From Tribonema minus (Eukaryota > Sar > Xanthophyceae > Tribonematales > Tribonemataceae), in the NCBI GenBank assembly GCA_017506865.1, contig JAFCMP010000279.1, forward strand, positions 248,001 through 312,000: a DNA stretch of 64,000 bases, written 5' to 3'. The position numbers and the translations under genes are program-made. Positions 24,067 to 33,728 of this stretch are shown here, one piece after another. Under the pieces are notes generated by a model. That model saw only the letters and a list, made by a program, of their open reading frames with translations. It was not told the DNA's origin and ran no database searches. Numbering within the stretch: the first letter of the stretch is position 1; every line of letters starts with the position of its first letter.

Positions 24067-25284
24067 TTCTTGTATCTTGATGTTCTCTGCCTGCTGATTG
24101 CTCAATCACCGCAGGCCCTGGCACACCCACGTCATATGCTGAGTACTTCCGCAAGCACGAGAAGAACCTGAAGGTTGTCCGGGTGCAGGAGATGATCACA
24201 TGGGCTGCACGTTTTTCTGGAATGCAGTCATGTACCAGGGCGCCAGAGGAGTTCACAAAGCCACCGCTGCCGATGAATGCAACGGAAAAAGATTATATGG
24301 ACGTTTTCAAGTGGCAGCTCGACGCGGCTGCGGCTGCTGTGTTCACCACAGTAAAAGCTTGTGACAGGACTAACGTCTAGGACACCAGCAACCGCCCATT
24401 GCCAGGTGACCTGACACCAAGCTACACTCGCGTGCCCCTGGCATACACGCCCACCGCGGATACTGCTGTGGCATTATACCAGCTTCAGGTGCGTTGACCT
24501 TAATGTCCAATACACCCGTTGTTATTGTGTAGGTACGATGTGTTTGTGAGTAACTTTTTGTGTGCATCACGAACCATGCGGAAATGTCAAGAAGTCCATG
24601 AGGTTATCACTGGTCGCTTATAGTCATCAGAGATGAAGCAAATCACCCTCAGGGTATACATATGATAACTTAAGCTGTGGCAGGTATATGGGCGGGAGAA
24701 AGTATGCAGCTGTCGTCAAAATGTTGTTGGGACGAAACCTGCAAATCTCGTTTGATGAGCAGCAGCAATAGAGGCGGCAGCCACCTGCTGCTGCTGCCCT
24801 TGACTAATGCTCTCTAAAGCGACCCTGCTCTTTCTATCTTTGTATTGCGATAGCCACACACGTTTCAGGTGATGAGGGCCAGCAGTATCGTATGCCATCA
24901 GCAAACAAATGCATGTGCCATCAGTAGCAGTCGCTGGCATGCACACTGTGCAGCGGCAAACGCTCCTGCTCGTAGTGATGTATGCCACTTGTGCTGTTCA
25001 GCTTCATCATGGTGGGTAAATTACAGCATGGCATCACCCTCTTCATTGTACTAGAATCTGGCAACCCAGAGCAATGACTGATGACACAAAAATGATTAAA
25101 TTTTCATACGAAGTATATAGTTACGGTTTATATCATGTGCAGTCAACGATCAACTTGTTGCGCATTTTCTTGTCAATCCATGTAGAACCAACGCATGATA
25201 TACAGTGGCTGCAGTGACTTCTTGAATTAGATTTGGCAGATCACAGCTTGCGCCAGTCAACACGGCGCACGCCGCGGTCTGGTG

Positions 25285-26180
25285 CTATGGACTCAACACT
25301 TGATGCAGTACCTTGTTGCTGAAGACGGCGGCCTCGTCTGGTGCCGCTAAGGCGTAGTGTAGTGCCACACACTGTTTACACCCCTCGGGGGACGCCACGC
25401 CCCTTCCCGAAGTGACGGCTTTCATGTATGCAAAACTGTTGAAATCGGGGGGCGGGTCGGACACGAGCAGTGAGCCTTGCGGCAGCAGTGAGCCGGAAAG
25501 CAGGCGGCAATATGCTAGCAGGGGGCAACATATAGACCTGCGCCACAGCCTTTGAGTGCTTGCAAGATTGAGCTTATTTGGAGGTGTCACTGCAGCCACT
25601 GATAGCCGAAAAATTGTATGTACCTGTCTTTGTGGCAACTTCTAGCAAAACTCAAGAGCATCTGAATTATCATTTGTCCGACATGCCTGCACTGCAATAA
25701 AAAAGTGCTGGAGTGCGATACCTGCACCGTGTACTTCTTTGCATATTCAGCAATGCTGGGGCAAAGAGCCCAAACTGTTAGTCCTTCACCTTAACGTTCC
25801 ATGCTGCTGATGCTGGCGTCCCGCTGGTGCTGTGATGCCTTGCCGCGGACGCTGGTTGCGCTTGGTGCTGCTATATGTGCAGTGCCACATACATACATGA
25901 TCACATCACGTATCACTGACCGAAAAATACTGCGCAATTATTTAAAAAGATATTGTCTGGCTTACAATAAGCTTAACGCAACATCCACTACTGCTGCTAC
26001 CTGCTCTGCATAAGTGCGTGATGCCGGCCGTGAGAGTTGCGTCAATGAGAAGGCTGGCATGAGGAAAAGCCATGTGCTTGTTTCTGTGGCCTGCGTTCGG
26101 TGACTTGATGGTCTATGGTCGCCGCTGGTATTTGAATCCCAAGGGGTACTTGGTGTCGTTGTGCTTGTAGGGCATGCTGC
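25285..26180 (-). other. minus-strand exon-like segments inside the broken kinase gene
   Basis: Three minus-strand stretches read as protein and sit at splice-like signals. At about 26110-26180 there is MPYKHNDTKYPLGFKYQRRP followed by TAG. At about 25723-25785 there is WALCPSIAEYAKKYTVQ before a GTATCG donor. At about 25310-25550 there is LLVSDPPPDFNSFAYMKAV before a GTACTG donor. I recognise none of them. They could be fragments of one or two genes nested in, or inserted into, the large plus-strand gene, or chance open frames. Confidence 0.22.
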
Positions 26181-27789
26181 ACAGCAAACCGGAGTCAGTT
26201 TATGTTGCATGACTGCGCTCTGTGCATTTGTATGCTTCACGGCAACAGAGCAGACTAGATTACCTTAACACTTGCCATTAGACCTCTGTGCTTTGTGTGC
26301 CATCGGGGCTGGTGTGGGTGCAGGCATTGTCACAGTGCATTGTGCACCACCGCTACCTCGTGCTTCTGCACCTCCATCACACTTTAATGCTACAGTAGAC
26401 CTGAAGTTACAGGTTAATGATGCGTATCATTTGGTGCTTTGTCGAGTACAGTTTAAGCACACAATAGGTGAAGCTCGGGGGCCAATTGCTCATCTCGGTC
26501 AGCTATGCATGCCTGGGTCTGTGCTGCAAACCTTGGCGTTACAATCAGAGCGACATTGTGTTGCTCATTGACACCCAGCATCAACCGGTGTCAACAAACT
26601 GTTGGCAGATAACAATCTGTAATGCGTGTGCTCCCATTACGCCTCTACGCTTCTTCCGGACATCAACATCTGCACTTGCAAATTTTTGTAAACGATTATG
26701 CGCAGAATCATGAGGTTGTTGTTGGAATTGGGGTTGCTTCAGGATGCGTCGATGGCCCTGATCTGCTGGTCACTCTACATCTATCTATGCTGCTTTACTG
26801 TTACAGATTCCGAAAGGGTGCAGTATAGCGGAATCAGCAGAGCACGACATTGATGAAGATGACAACAAACATGACGAGGGTGTAGATGGGGTTCCAGTGT
26901 CAACAAGCCGAGGAGCAAGTGCTGTAACGCCCCAGGCCTCGACAACGAGCACAGGGGCAAAGGTGTCAAATATGTGCGGGCAATGCTGCAGGCGAACCCA
27001 AACCGCATCCTTGCCATCACCTGGCTCTCCGACCTAGAGGTGTTCGAGGTGTGTACATGGGAAAGCGTGGAGTGGGGGGGGAGATTGAGGTGTGGGCCTC
27101 ACACCAGCAGATTATCGCCGCAGGTATGTCTTTGTTGCTGTCTGTATAGGCCATGCTTTGAAGGTGTCTTCCAAACTGGCCAGTTTTTGCATGGTACCTT
27201 CCTCAGCTGTTTTGTTACTCATAGTATTGCACACCAACAGCACAAAAGCTGTGGAGCTGCGCAACCGCAGCGCCCGACAGCATGACGTCCTGTCATCAGT
27301 TCAAGAGATCTCTGATACAGCACGCCGGACACGACACCCAAATCCCAAAAGGCATGACGACGACTCTCTACGGCTTGAACTGCCGCAGACCCGTTCACAA
27401 ACAGCATTTTACTGTCGGACACAGTTGTGAGTTTTCATTTCAAGTGCAAGCTGCGTGCAGCCCCTTTGTCACTGCAGCAGCCATCTCCTCGCCGGCATCA
27501 TCGCGCCCCCCTTTTCCTGCCTCTCTGTCTGCCGCCAATTCATCCTCGGGGTCCTCCGCCGTGCCCTCCCCTCTCCCTCCTCGTTTAGCACTAGGTACAT
27601 GACTTTTTGTGTGCATTGCCCACTGATGCAATTGGTGCCAGCTGAATACTTCAAGTATTTCACAATGCAAAGTGTGGGTTTGGCCAACCTTTATCATATG
27701 ATGCCATGCTGTTGCAAAGGCCGCAAGGTGGCTGTAGGGCAAACACACCCTATGAGATCAGTTTGGGTCCCTAACCAGCGGATTACCAA

Positions 27790-27850
27790 CACCGCGTATC
27801 AGGCAATGCATATGTATATGTGCAAACACCGCGTATCAGGCAATGCATAT
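27790..27850. repeat. 24-bp direct duplication
   Basis: The unit caccgcgtatcaggcaatgc, plus ATAT, occurs at about 27790 and about 27826 in an intron of the broken kinase gene, with 12 bases between the copies. Confidence 0.8.
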
Positions 27851-30246
27851 ATTTGTCAATACACATGCTGCGCCTAGCTGTGCCTTGGGTGCTGAACCAA
27901 CACTAACAAGCTGCTGCATTGAGTGTTTTTCCGACTCTAAAAATTAGTGTAATCACTCTGTGTTTCGTTTGTGCAACAGATCCGCAGACAGCATGGCTTG
28001 TCTTCTGTGCCTTTGCGGGTGGCACTTTGGTGGGGTTGGGCTACAACCCGCCCACACCATTCGACATAGCTGGAGAAGTCTACGCCCCCGTCTGCTGGCT
28101 GGGCAGCAGTGGCAGCAGCAAGGTGTACGGCGCTGTGCTTAAGAACAACACCGATGCAGCAGACCATACACCCCGTGAAGCGAATCCGGTAAGGATCTGC
28201 GCGTGGACTCTCTACAACTGTGTTGTCTGCATTTGAATACTAAGATGACAGCAGGTATATATATGGTGGAGTGCGTACTGGTATGTGTGGTTAGGATCAT
28301 GTCACATATTTCAGTTCAGCGGACACGTGAAAACTGGTATCCACATGGCTTTGTCGCAGTGCCCTTAATCAGCATACTTTGTGCAAGTGAGCCTGGCCAA
28401 CAAACGGGGAGGCTCAAGTCCAGTTAAGCGGATGTGTTGCCTAATCATTGGTTTGAACCTGAGTCTGGTGCGCAGCGGGTTTAAAATAGAATCAATGTGA
28501 TGGCAATAAGATGGTACATATAGGGTGGCAGCTCGTTGTTCATGTTGCATGTGCCGTGGTAGCGGAAGGATTCGTGCAGCAAGCGTCACATAGACACAAG
28601 CAGCACACAGGTACCAGGTTCACTATGACATCAACATTAGCGGTGAATTGCAAAACGAAAGGTGACGCTCATTTGTGAGTTGCCTGTGCGATTGAGCATG
28701 TGTCCACAGAGCATGATCCATCCTTGCTCAGCTGCACTTGCAGACAATTCAGAAAACTGTTGTCTCCTTTCACCAAACTGCAAAAAAATCCGTAGAACCG
28801 GCCTTATACACCAGAAAAAGTGCCCTTAGCCCCATCAGTGCAAGCGGACGTAGCACAGGTTTTAATTTTTTTATCTGAGTCGTCCAGTTGTATCATGGCC
28901 TCCCCTGTTCGCGTCTTTGTCCGGTCAATAAATCTAGCGTATTTGAAGTATTTGATTTGGTGTGGTGCAGGTGCCAGTTGTGGTCACAGCGTCTGCCTGC
29001 CTGTAGCATCATCTGGTTAGCGTATGTGCATCAACAGAAAGGTTGACAGCATTCACAGAAAGGTTGACAGCAGCAGAAGCATATCAGCAACTGTTGTGCG
29101 CCAGCCTTGCTCAGGCAAGGCGCGTTCTGAGCAGCGCGTTCATCAATGTGTGCCATTTTCAGTCAAGGCAAATCACTGCTTATTTGGGAACAAAAATGCC
29201 TAGACTTGCCTTTACAACAGCATCATGCGTTTACTCTCTGGATTGACAGTCGATCCGTCCGAATCGTTGCTGACGTGAGCCATCTGAGCCATAGTGCAGT
29301 TCTTAGCCGTTCTAAGCAGCTTTGTTGTGAGCATGTCATGAAGCCTGGAAGCACAACGTACATGCACTGACACAGTCCCCACACGCTGCTCATGCCACAC
29401 CAGGTGTGCAAGGTATACACAGCACACGACTGCTGCTGCTGCGGCTCAGACAGTGCAAGCGTTGTGGATAAGGACCCTGAGGAGTGTATAGCATGCTGCT
29501 CATGGGCACGAGAGCTGGCAGCTCTGCAGGTCATTGCTGGTGCTCAGGCAACCCTGCCCAAGCTGGTACAGTATGATGTGGCGCAGCGCATCCTGCTCAC
29601 AACACCTGTGGTCAAGGTTATCCGCAAAGGTCAGAGTGAATGCTTACTATGCTTCTGGTGTGGCCAGCACATGAACTGCGTCAAACGCACAGTATAGAAC
29701 TTAAGGTGTCGTAAAAATCAGGTGCCAGAACTGTTTTTTCCTATTCTGGAACTTGTTTATAGTTTTGCCAATCATGATGTGAACACGTGTCATTCTGATC
29801 ACTCGAGTTGTTGCATCATCCCGACGAGGCAGCGTGGTGTGTATGTCTTTTATCATATTACGTTGTACTTCTATCAATCCCTTCCCACGCTGCCGTGGCA
29901 CACATTGTCATCATCCGCTGCTATCTGGCAGCCTTTCTGCCCTGCGTCCGCCATGTGTATGCATGACGCATGTGGCGACGCACTTGCTTTATGAAGCAGC
30001 CATTGCCCGAAGTAGCTGTGATCAAGCACGTTCAGGGAACGACCAACTCTTCTAGCTTTGATATAGGTAGTGTATGCCATGACACGGGAGGGATTGACAG
30101 CATTAGACATGCTCACCCCTTACTGTTATGCTTGCTGACATTCGATTTATTGTAAGAACGGTCCGCTAAACCGGTGTTGATTAGTAAAAGGCAATCATGT
30201 ACATCTGAAGCTTTTTGAAATAGCGCACAACTCAAGGTGATTAGTG

Positions 30247-30269
30247 CCCCCCCCCCCCCCCCCCCCCCC
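30247..30269. repeat. poly-C tract, 23 C
   Basis: Uninterrupted run of 23 cytosines in an intron of the broken kinase gene, about 35 bp before a degenerate copy of the catalytic-loop exon. Confidence 0.9.
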
Positions 30270-30303
30270 TCCAACGTTGCAATGACGCTAAACTTTACCA
30301 ATG

Positions 30304-30370
30304 CAGGCAAACCGCTCTGCTCTGCTTTTATGCAGCATCTTATTGATGGGCTACCAGCATGTCAGCAGGG
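30304..30370 (+). pseudogene. degenerate duplicate of the kinase catalytic-loop exon
   Basis: After a gcag acceptor this segment reads GKPLCSAFMQHLIDGLPACQ. The exon at 30802 reads GKLHSTAFVRQLFDGLKHLH. Spacing to the acceptor and the G-K-x-x-x-(S/T)-AF-x-x-x-L-x-DGL pattern match, so I read it as a tandem duplication of the exon's 5' part about 500 bp upstream. It lacks the catalytic-loop residues. Downstream bases (ttggtgtcatgcattggacg) may be a decayed remnant. Confidence 0.5.
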
Positions 30371-30399
30371 CTTCATGAGCTTGGTGTCATGCATTGGAC

Positions 30400-30550
30400 G
30401 TTGTCACTTGCCCTTCCCGTAAACCTCTCCCCGACTTTTGCCTATGCAACTCTAATGGAAACGATACAAAAGATCGCAGAGCTCTAAGTGGCAGGGTGTG
30501 GTTTGCCGCCAGTGCCTTCCACCAACAACCGTGGTCGCCGCTGCTGATAT
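30400..30550 (-). repeat. dispersed repeat copy 1 (inverted relative to 56403-56560)
   Basis: On the minus strand this reads cagcagcggcgaccacggtt followed by ggtggaaggcact. The same sequence is found on the plus strand at 56412-56450. Similarity extends for about 125 bp with scattered differences and includes the shared translated words GDHG-x-WWKALAANH. Nothing identifies the element type. Confidence 0.6.
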
Positions 30551-30869
30551 TCAGCCAACCACTGTAACCCTGTATCTGGCTCACATGTCCTTCTTCAGCA
30601 CCTTTACTGTTGCCGTTACTGTATAGAAACTCAACTCTTGCCCACCGTTCACACGTCCCACAGCACACTTTCCTCAACTCTAAGACTTGCTCGTGAGACA
30701 TCACGATGCATTACTTGCCCCAACTTCAATGCTGACCCCATGTGAAATTATCTATTGCCCTAGATGTGACCTTACTTAACTTCCTACTGTTACCCTTGCA
30801 GGCAAGCTGCATTCCACTGCTTTTGTGCGGCAGCTCTTCGATGGGCTCAAACACCTCCATGACTGCAAC

Positions 30870-30874
30870 CTTGT
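30870..30874 (+). other. target-site duplication of the Copia element, left copy
   Basis: The 5 bp CTTGT directly before the 5' LTR are repeated directly after the 3' LTR at 36381-36385. This shows that 30875-36380 integrated as one unit. Confidence 0.95.
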
Positions 30875-31156
30875 TGACGGAGTATGATACCTACATACCC
30901 TACTTGCATGTGCATGCATACCTACACAGGTTTCTCCCCATTCTGGGAGTTTCTCTTGTTAGTCCACCACTGCATGTTCCAGCACCAGTCCGGTACTGTT
31001 CCGCCATTGACTCAGGGCTATTTCTCCGCTTGCTCACGCTCCTGCACAATAATCACTTCTTTGCAATACCAGCCTGCCCTGGTCTAGTGCTGTTCTGCAC
31101 TTTGCATTGGGTCCACCTTGGGTGTCCTACTCTGCCACGGTGTTATAGTTCCGTCA
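30875..31156 (+). repeat. 5' LTR of the Copia element
   Basis: 282 bp, beginning TGACGGAGTATG and ending AGTTCCGTCA. The ends form a 7-bp inverted repeat (TGACGGA/TCCGTCA) with the usual TG...CA termini. It is identical by eye to 36099-36380. Confidence 0.96.
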
Positions 31157-31169
31157 GGTTATGATGGCC
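31157..31169 (+). promoter_or_regulatory. primer-binding site, half initiator-Met tRNA type
   Basis: Immediately after the 5' LTR the sequence is GGTTATGATGGCC. Drosophila copia and yeast Ty5 prime from the anticodon arm of initiator Met-tRNA, with sites beginning GGTTATG or TTATGAG. The first eight bases here are complementary to UCAUAACC, the expected anticodon loop and 3' stem. The gag ATG at 31161 lies inside this site. The primer is inferred from this similarity. Confidence 0.6.
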
Positions 31170-33371
31170 TCCATGCGGATGGACACCAAGGTGCCGCTGC
31201 CACAGTTTGATGGGCAGCACGAGAACTGGGACCAGTTCTCTTACCTCTTCTTAGCCATCATGGCATCAAAGGGGTTCTCCGGAGAGTTTCTCAACTTCCG
31301 GCTCTCCGACACAGAGGAGACGCAGCTGAAAGCCAAGGACGACTACGCCAAGATGAATCAACACTTCTTCGGCTGTCTGGTGGCATCAATCAGCTTCACA
31401 GCCAGCGCTGCGCACGCAGTGACACGGCAATCCGCAGGGCCACCAGCAGATGGTCGCGGAGCATGGCGGGCACTCACCGCCAAGTACGAGGGCAACACGC
31501 GGGCTCGCACCATGGCCTTGACCAGCGAGTTCCAACGCACTTCCCTCCAGCCAGGCGAGGACACGGACGAGTTCCTCATGCGGCTGCAGAACCTGAAGGC
31601 GAAGCTGACCGCCTTAGGAGAAACGATCACGGACACCACGTTGATCGGGCACATCCTCCGGGGATTGCCTAGCGCCTACGACACCGTGAAGAAGATCATC
31701 ATGGTCAACGGCGCCATGTCTTTTGCAGACATCCAGCAAGCGCTCCGGACGGAGTACGACAGCCAGCGGGAGCAGGGGCTTCTCACAGCCCTCTCAGCTT
31801 CGACGCCGGCATTCCGAGGTTCCTGCCGCTCCTGCGGCAAGTTCGGACACAAGGCCAGCAACTGCCACGCCAAGAAGCAGCAGAAGGGCCAGCGCCATCG
31901 CCCCAGCACTCCCAGCAGCAGCGCTGGTGCCAGCGGCAAGTGGTGTCATCGACACAAGAGTGACACGCACTCAACCAGCGAATGCGAGCTGCTCGCTCGT
32001 GAGCGGCGCAATCGCAACGGGCGACGATCAGAGGGTCACGATGCCTCTTCGGCTGGACAAGATGGCCCACTCGGCTTCGCCATCAACAGCAGCCACCCCA
32101 ATGGCGACCAGCACGGTTTCCAAGCTGCCATCGACACAGGCAGCAATCGGTATGTCTTCGATCCTCTACTCCTGCCTTGGGACTTCAGCATCGCCCTGTC
32201 CAACAAGCGGCCTTGCAGCGAGAAGATCAAAGGAGTCGGAGGTTTGTGCGAAGTTGACATCATCGCAGATGTCACGCTGTCGGCACGGACGAAGAACGGC
32301 AGCTACACCGACGTCAAGTTCACCGACTCGGTCATCGCAGCAGGTGCAGGCTCGCACCTCATCAGCTACTCGCGGCTCGAGGCTGCAGGTGGCACCTTCG
32401 AGTTCAGCAACAAGAAGGTTCAAGGCATCAGCAAAGGGAAGGTGCTCATCCCTACTACGCTCCGCAACGGCCTATACTACATCAGCCTACGTCCTCCGTC
32501 TCGCCGCAAGCAGCCGATCGAGACTTTGGCGGCAGTACTTACAATTGCCGAAGCTCAACTTTGGCACCGACGGTTGGGTCACCTCAACTGGAGGGACGTA
32601 CAGGCCCTGGCCAAGGACCGCGGCACAGGCATCAGCACGACAGTCAGCAAGGCGCAGCTTCCGGATTGCTCGACCTGCGCCCTCGCCAAGTCGCGTCATC
32701 AGCCGCCAGCAGCAGCAGCATCGAAGCCAGCAGGTACTTCAACTCGCGGCAGTCACTTCCACTCTGACTTCGCAGGTCCCATCACGCCTGCGTCGCTACA
32801 AGGCTACAGCTATGCGCAAGGCTTCAAGGACGACAGCACGCGCTACAGCTTCATCTACTGCTGCAAGCGCAAGAGCGACGCTCCCGACAACGCGCACAAG
32901 CTTGTGTTCGCCATGGCAAAACAGGGCATCCACATTCGCGGCATCCGCTTCGACAACGCTCGCGAGTTCATCAGCGAGGACATCATCCACTACTGCAACA
33001 GCGCGGGTATCACTGCAGACTACTCAGCGCCGTACACGCCGCAGGAGAACGGCGTCGCAGAGCGGTCGTGGAGCACCCTGTTCGGCATGGCTCGGTGCAT
33101 GCTGTACGACACATCGCTGCCCCCATTTCTGTGGGCAGAGGCGCTGCAGACCGCCAACTACATCCGCAACCGCTCTCCAACGCGGGCACTCGGCGGCATG
33201 ACGCCTTATCAGGCATGGACAAACGAGGTGCCGGACCTTGCGCACCTCAGGGTGTTTGGGGCGCGTGCGTACGTGCACCTGGAGCCAGGCGCCAGGGAGG
33301 GTAAGCTTGGCCCTAAGGAGAGAATTATTTGGGGCAATCCCTGGATACTAAAAGGCACCACAGGACATTAA
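31161..33371 (+). CDS. gag-pol: Copia Gag-protease-integrase (truncated by nested insertion)
   Basis: Starts at ATG 31161, four bases after the LTR. Order of domains: Gag (UBN2-like, about residues 1-210), CCHC zinc knuckle CRSCGKFGHKASNC (about 222), aspartic protease AIDTGSNRYVFD (about 327), GAG-pre-integrase LWHRRLGHLNW (about 469), and integrase core with HSDFAGP, RFDNAREF and YSAPYTPQENGVAER, giving the D, D and E catalytic residues. The native frame ends at 33315, where a fold-back element begins. The last 18 codons to the TAA at 33369-33371 belong to that insertion. Gag and Pol share one frame, as usual for Copia. Confidence 0.95.
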   Translation: MMASMRMDTKVPLPQFDGQHENWDQFSYLFLAIMASKGFSGEFLNFRLSDTEETQLKAKDDYAKMNQHFFGCLVASISFTASAAHAVTRQSAGPPADGRGAWRALTAKYEGNTRARTMALTSEFQRTSLQPGEDTDEFLMRLQNLKAKLTALGETITDTTLIGHILRGLPSAYDTVKKIIMVNGAMSFADIQQALRTEYDSQREQGLLTALSASTPAFRGSCRSCGKFGHKASNCHAKKQQKGQRHRPSTPSSSAGASGKWCHRHKSDTHSTSECELLARERRNRNGRRSEGHDASSAGQDGPLGFAINSSHPNGDQHGFQAAIDTGSNRYVFDPLLLPWDFSIALSNKRPCSEKIKGVGGLCEVDIIADVTLSARTKNGSYTDVKFTDSVIAAGAGSHLISYSRLEAAGGTFEFSNKKVQGISKGKVLIPTTLRNGLYYISLRPPSRRKQPIETLAAVLTIAEAQLWHRRLGHLNWRDVQALAKDRGTGISTTVSKAQLPDCSTCALAKSRHQPPAAAASKPAGTSTRGSHFHSDFAGPITPASLQGYSYAQGFKDDSTRYSFIYCCKRKSDAPDNAHKLVFAMAKQGIHIRGIRFDNAREFISEDIIHYCNSAGITADYSAPYTPQENGVAERSWSTLFGMARCMLYDTSLPPFLWAEALQTANYIRNRSPTRALGGMTPYQAWTNEVPDLAHLRVFGARAYVHLEPGAREGKLGPKERIIWGNPWILKGTTGH

Positions 33372-33728
33372 TGCAATGATCAAGTTGAAGATTGCACAAC
33401 CATTTGACCGAACATCAACAGTTCGCTTCAGCTTGCTCTGTGGATGATGGTGCAATCTTCAAACTTCAAATTGGACAAACTTGACTCGAGACGCTACTGT
33501 AATTGAAGTAAAACTTCAAGTTGAAGTTTAACATCAACTGTCACACTCAGTATTAACCATCATCTTCAATTTGAAGTTTGACGGTTGCATCACCGTCCGC
33601 ACAGCATCCTGAAGCGAACTGTTGCTGTTCAGTCAAATGATTGTGCAATCTTCAACTCAATCATTGCATTCATGTCCTGTGGTGCCTTCTAGTATCCGGG
33701 GATTGCTCCAAAAAATTCTCTCCTCCTA
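33312..33728. repeat. CCTA target-site duplication flanking the nested element
   Basis: CCTA occurs at 33312-33315 and again at 33725-33728, directly bordering the inverted termini. Removing 33316-33724 plus one CCTA copy returns the flanking pol codons to a single open frame, which supports this exact boundary. Confidence 0.85.
33316..33724. mobile_element. 409-bp fold-back (MITE-like) element inside Copia pol
   Basis: The two ends are long imperfect inverted repeats. The left end starts AGGAGAGAATTATTTGG and the right end finishes with its near complement. Similarity continues through caatcc, ggatacta, aggcaccacaggaca and aatgcaatga for about 75 bp, and resumes internally (aacatcaacagttcgcttca versus its complement near 33612-33636). 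No open frame for a transposase is present, so it is non-autonomous. The 4-bp TSD (CCTA) does not by itself identify the superfamily. It introduces a stop and separates integrase from reverse transcriptase. Confidence 0.88.

Noticed and set aside
24378..24380. TAG read as a sense codon (alternative genetic code)
   Set aside because: TAG is used as the natural terminal codon by Copia pol and the ATP-grasp gene, so recoding is not supported.
26100..26180. tRNA-like sequence (ttgaatccc)
   Set aside because: No acceptor stem or full arms could be built around it.
31723..33201. 492-codon second frame overlapping Copia gag-integrase
   Set aside because: Low-complexity Ser/Thr/Ala/Arg composition, a shadow of the GC-rich gag-pol frame.
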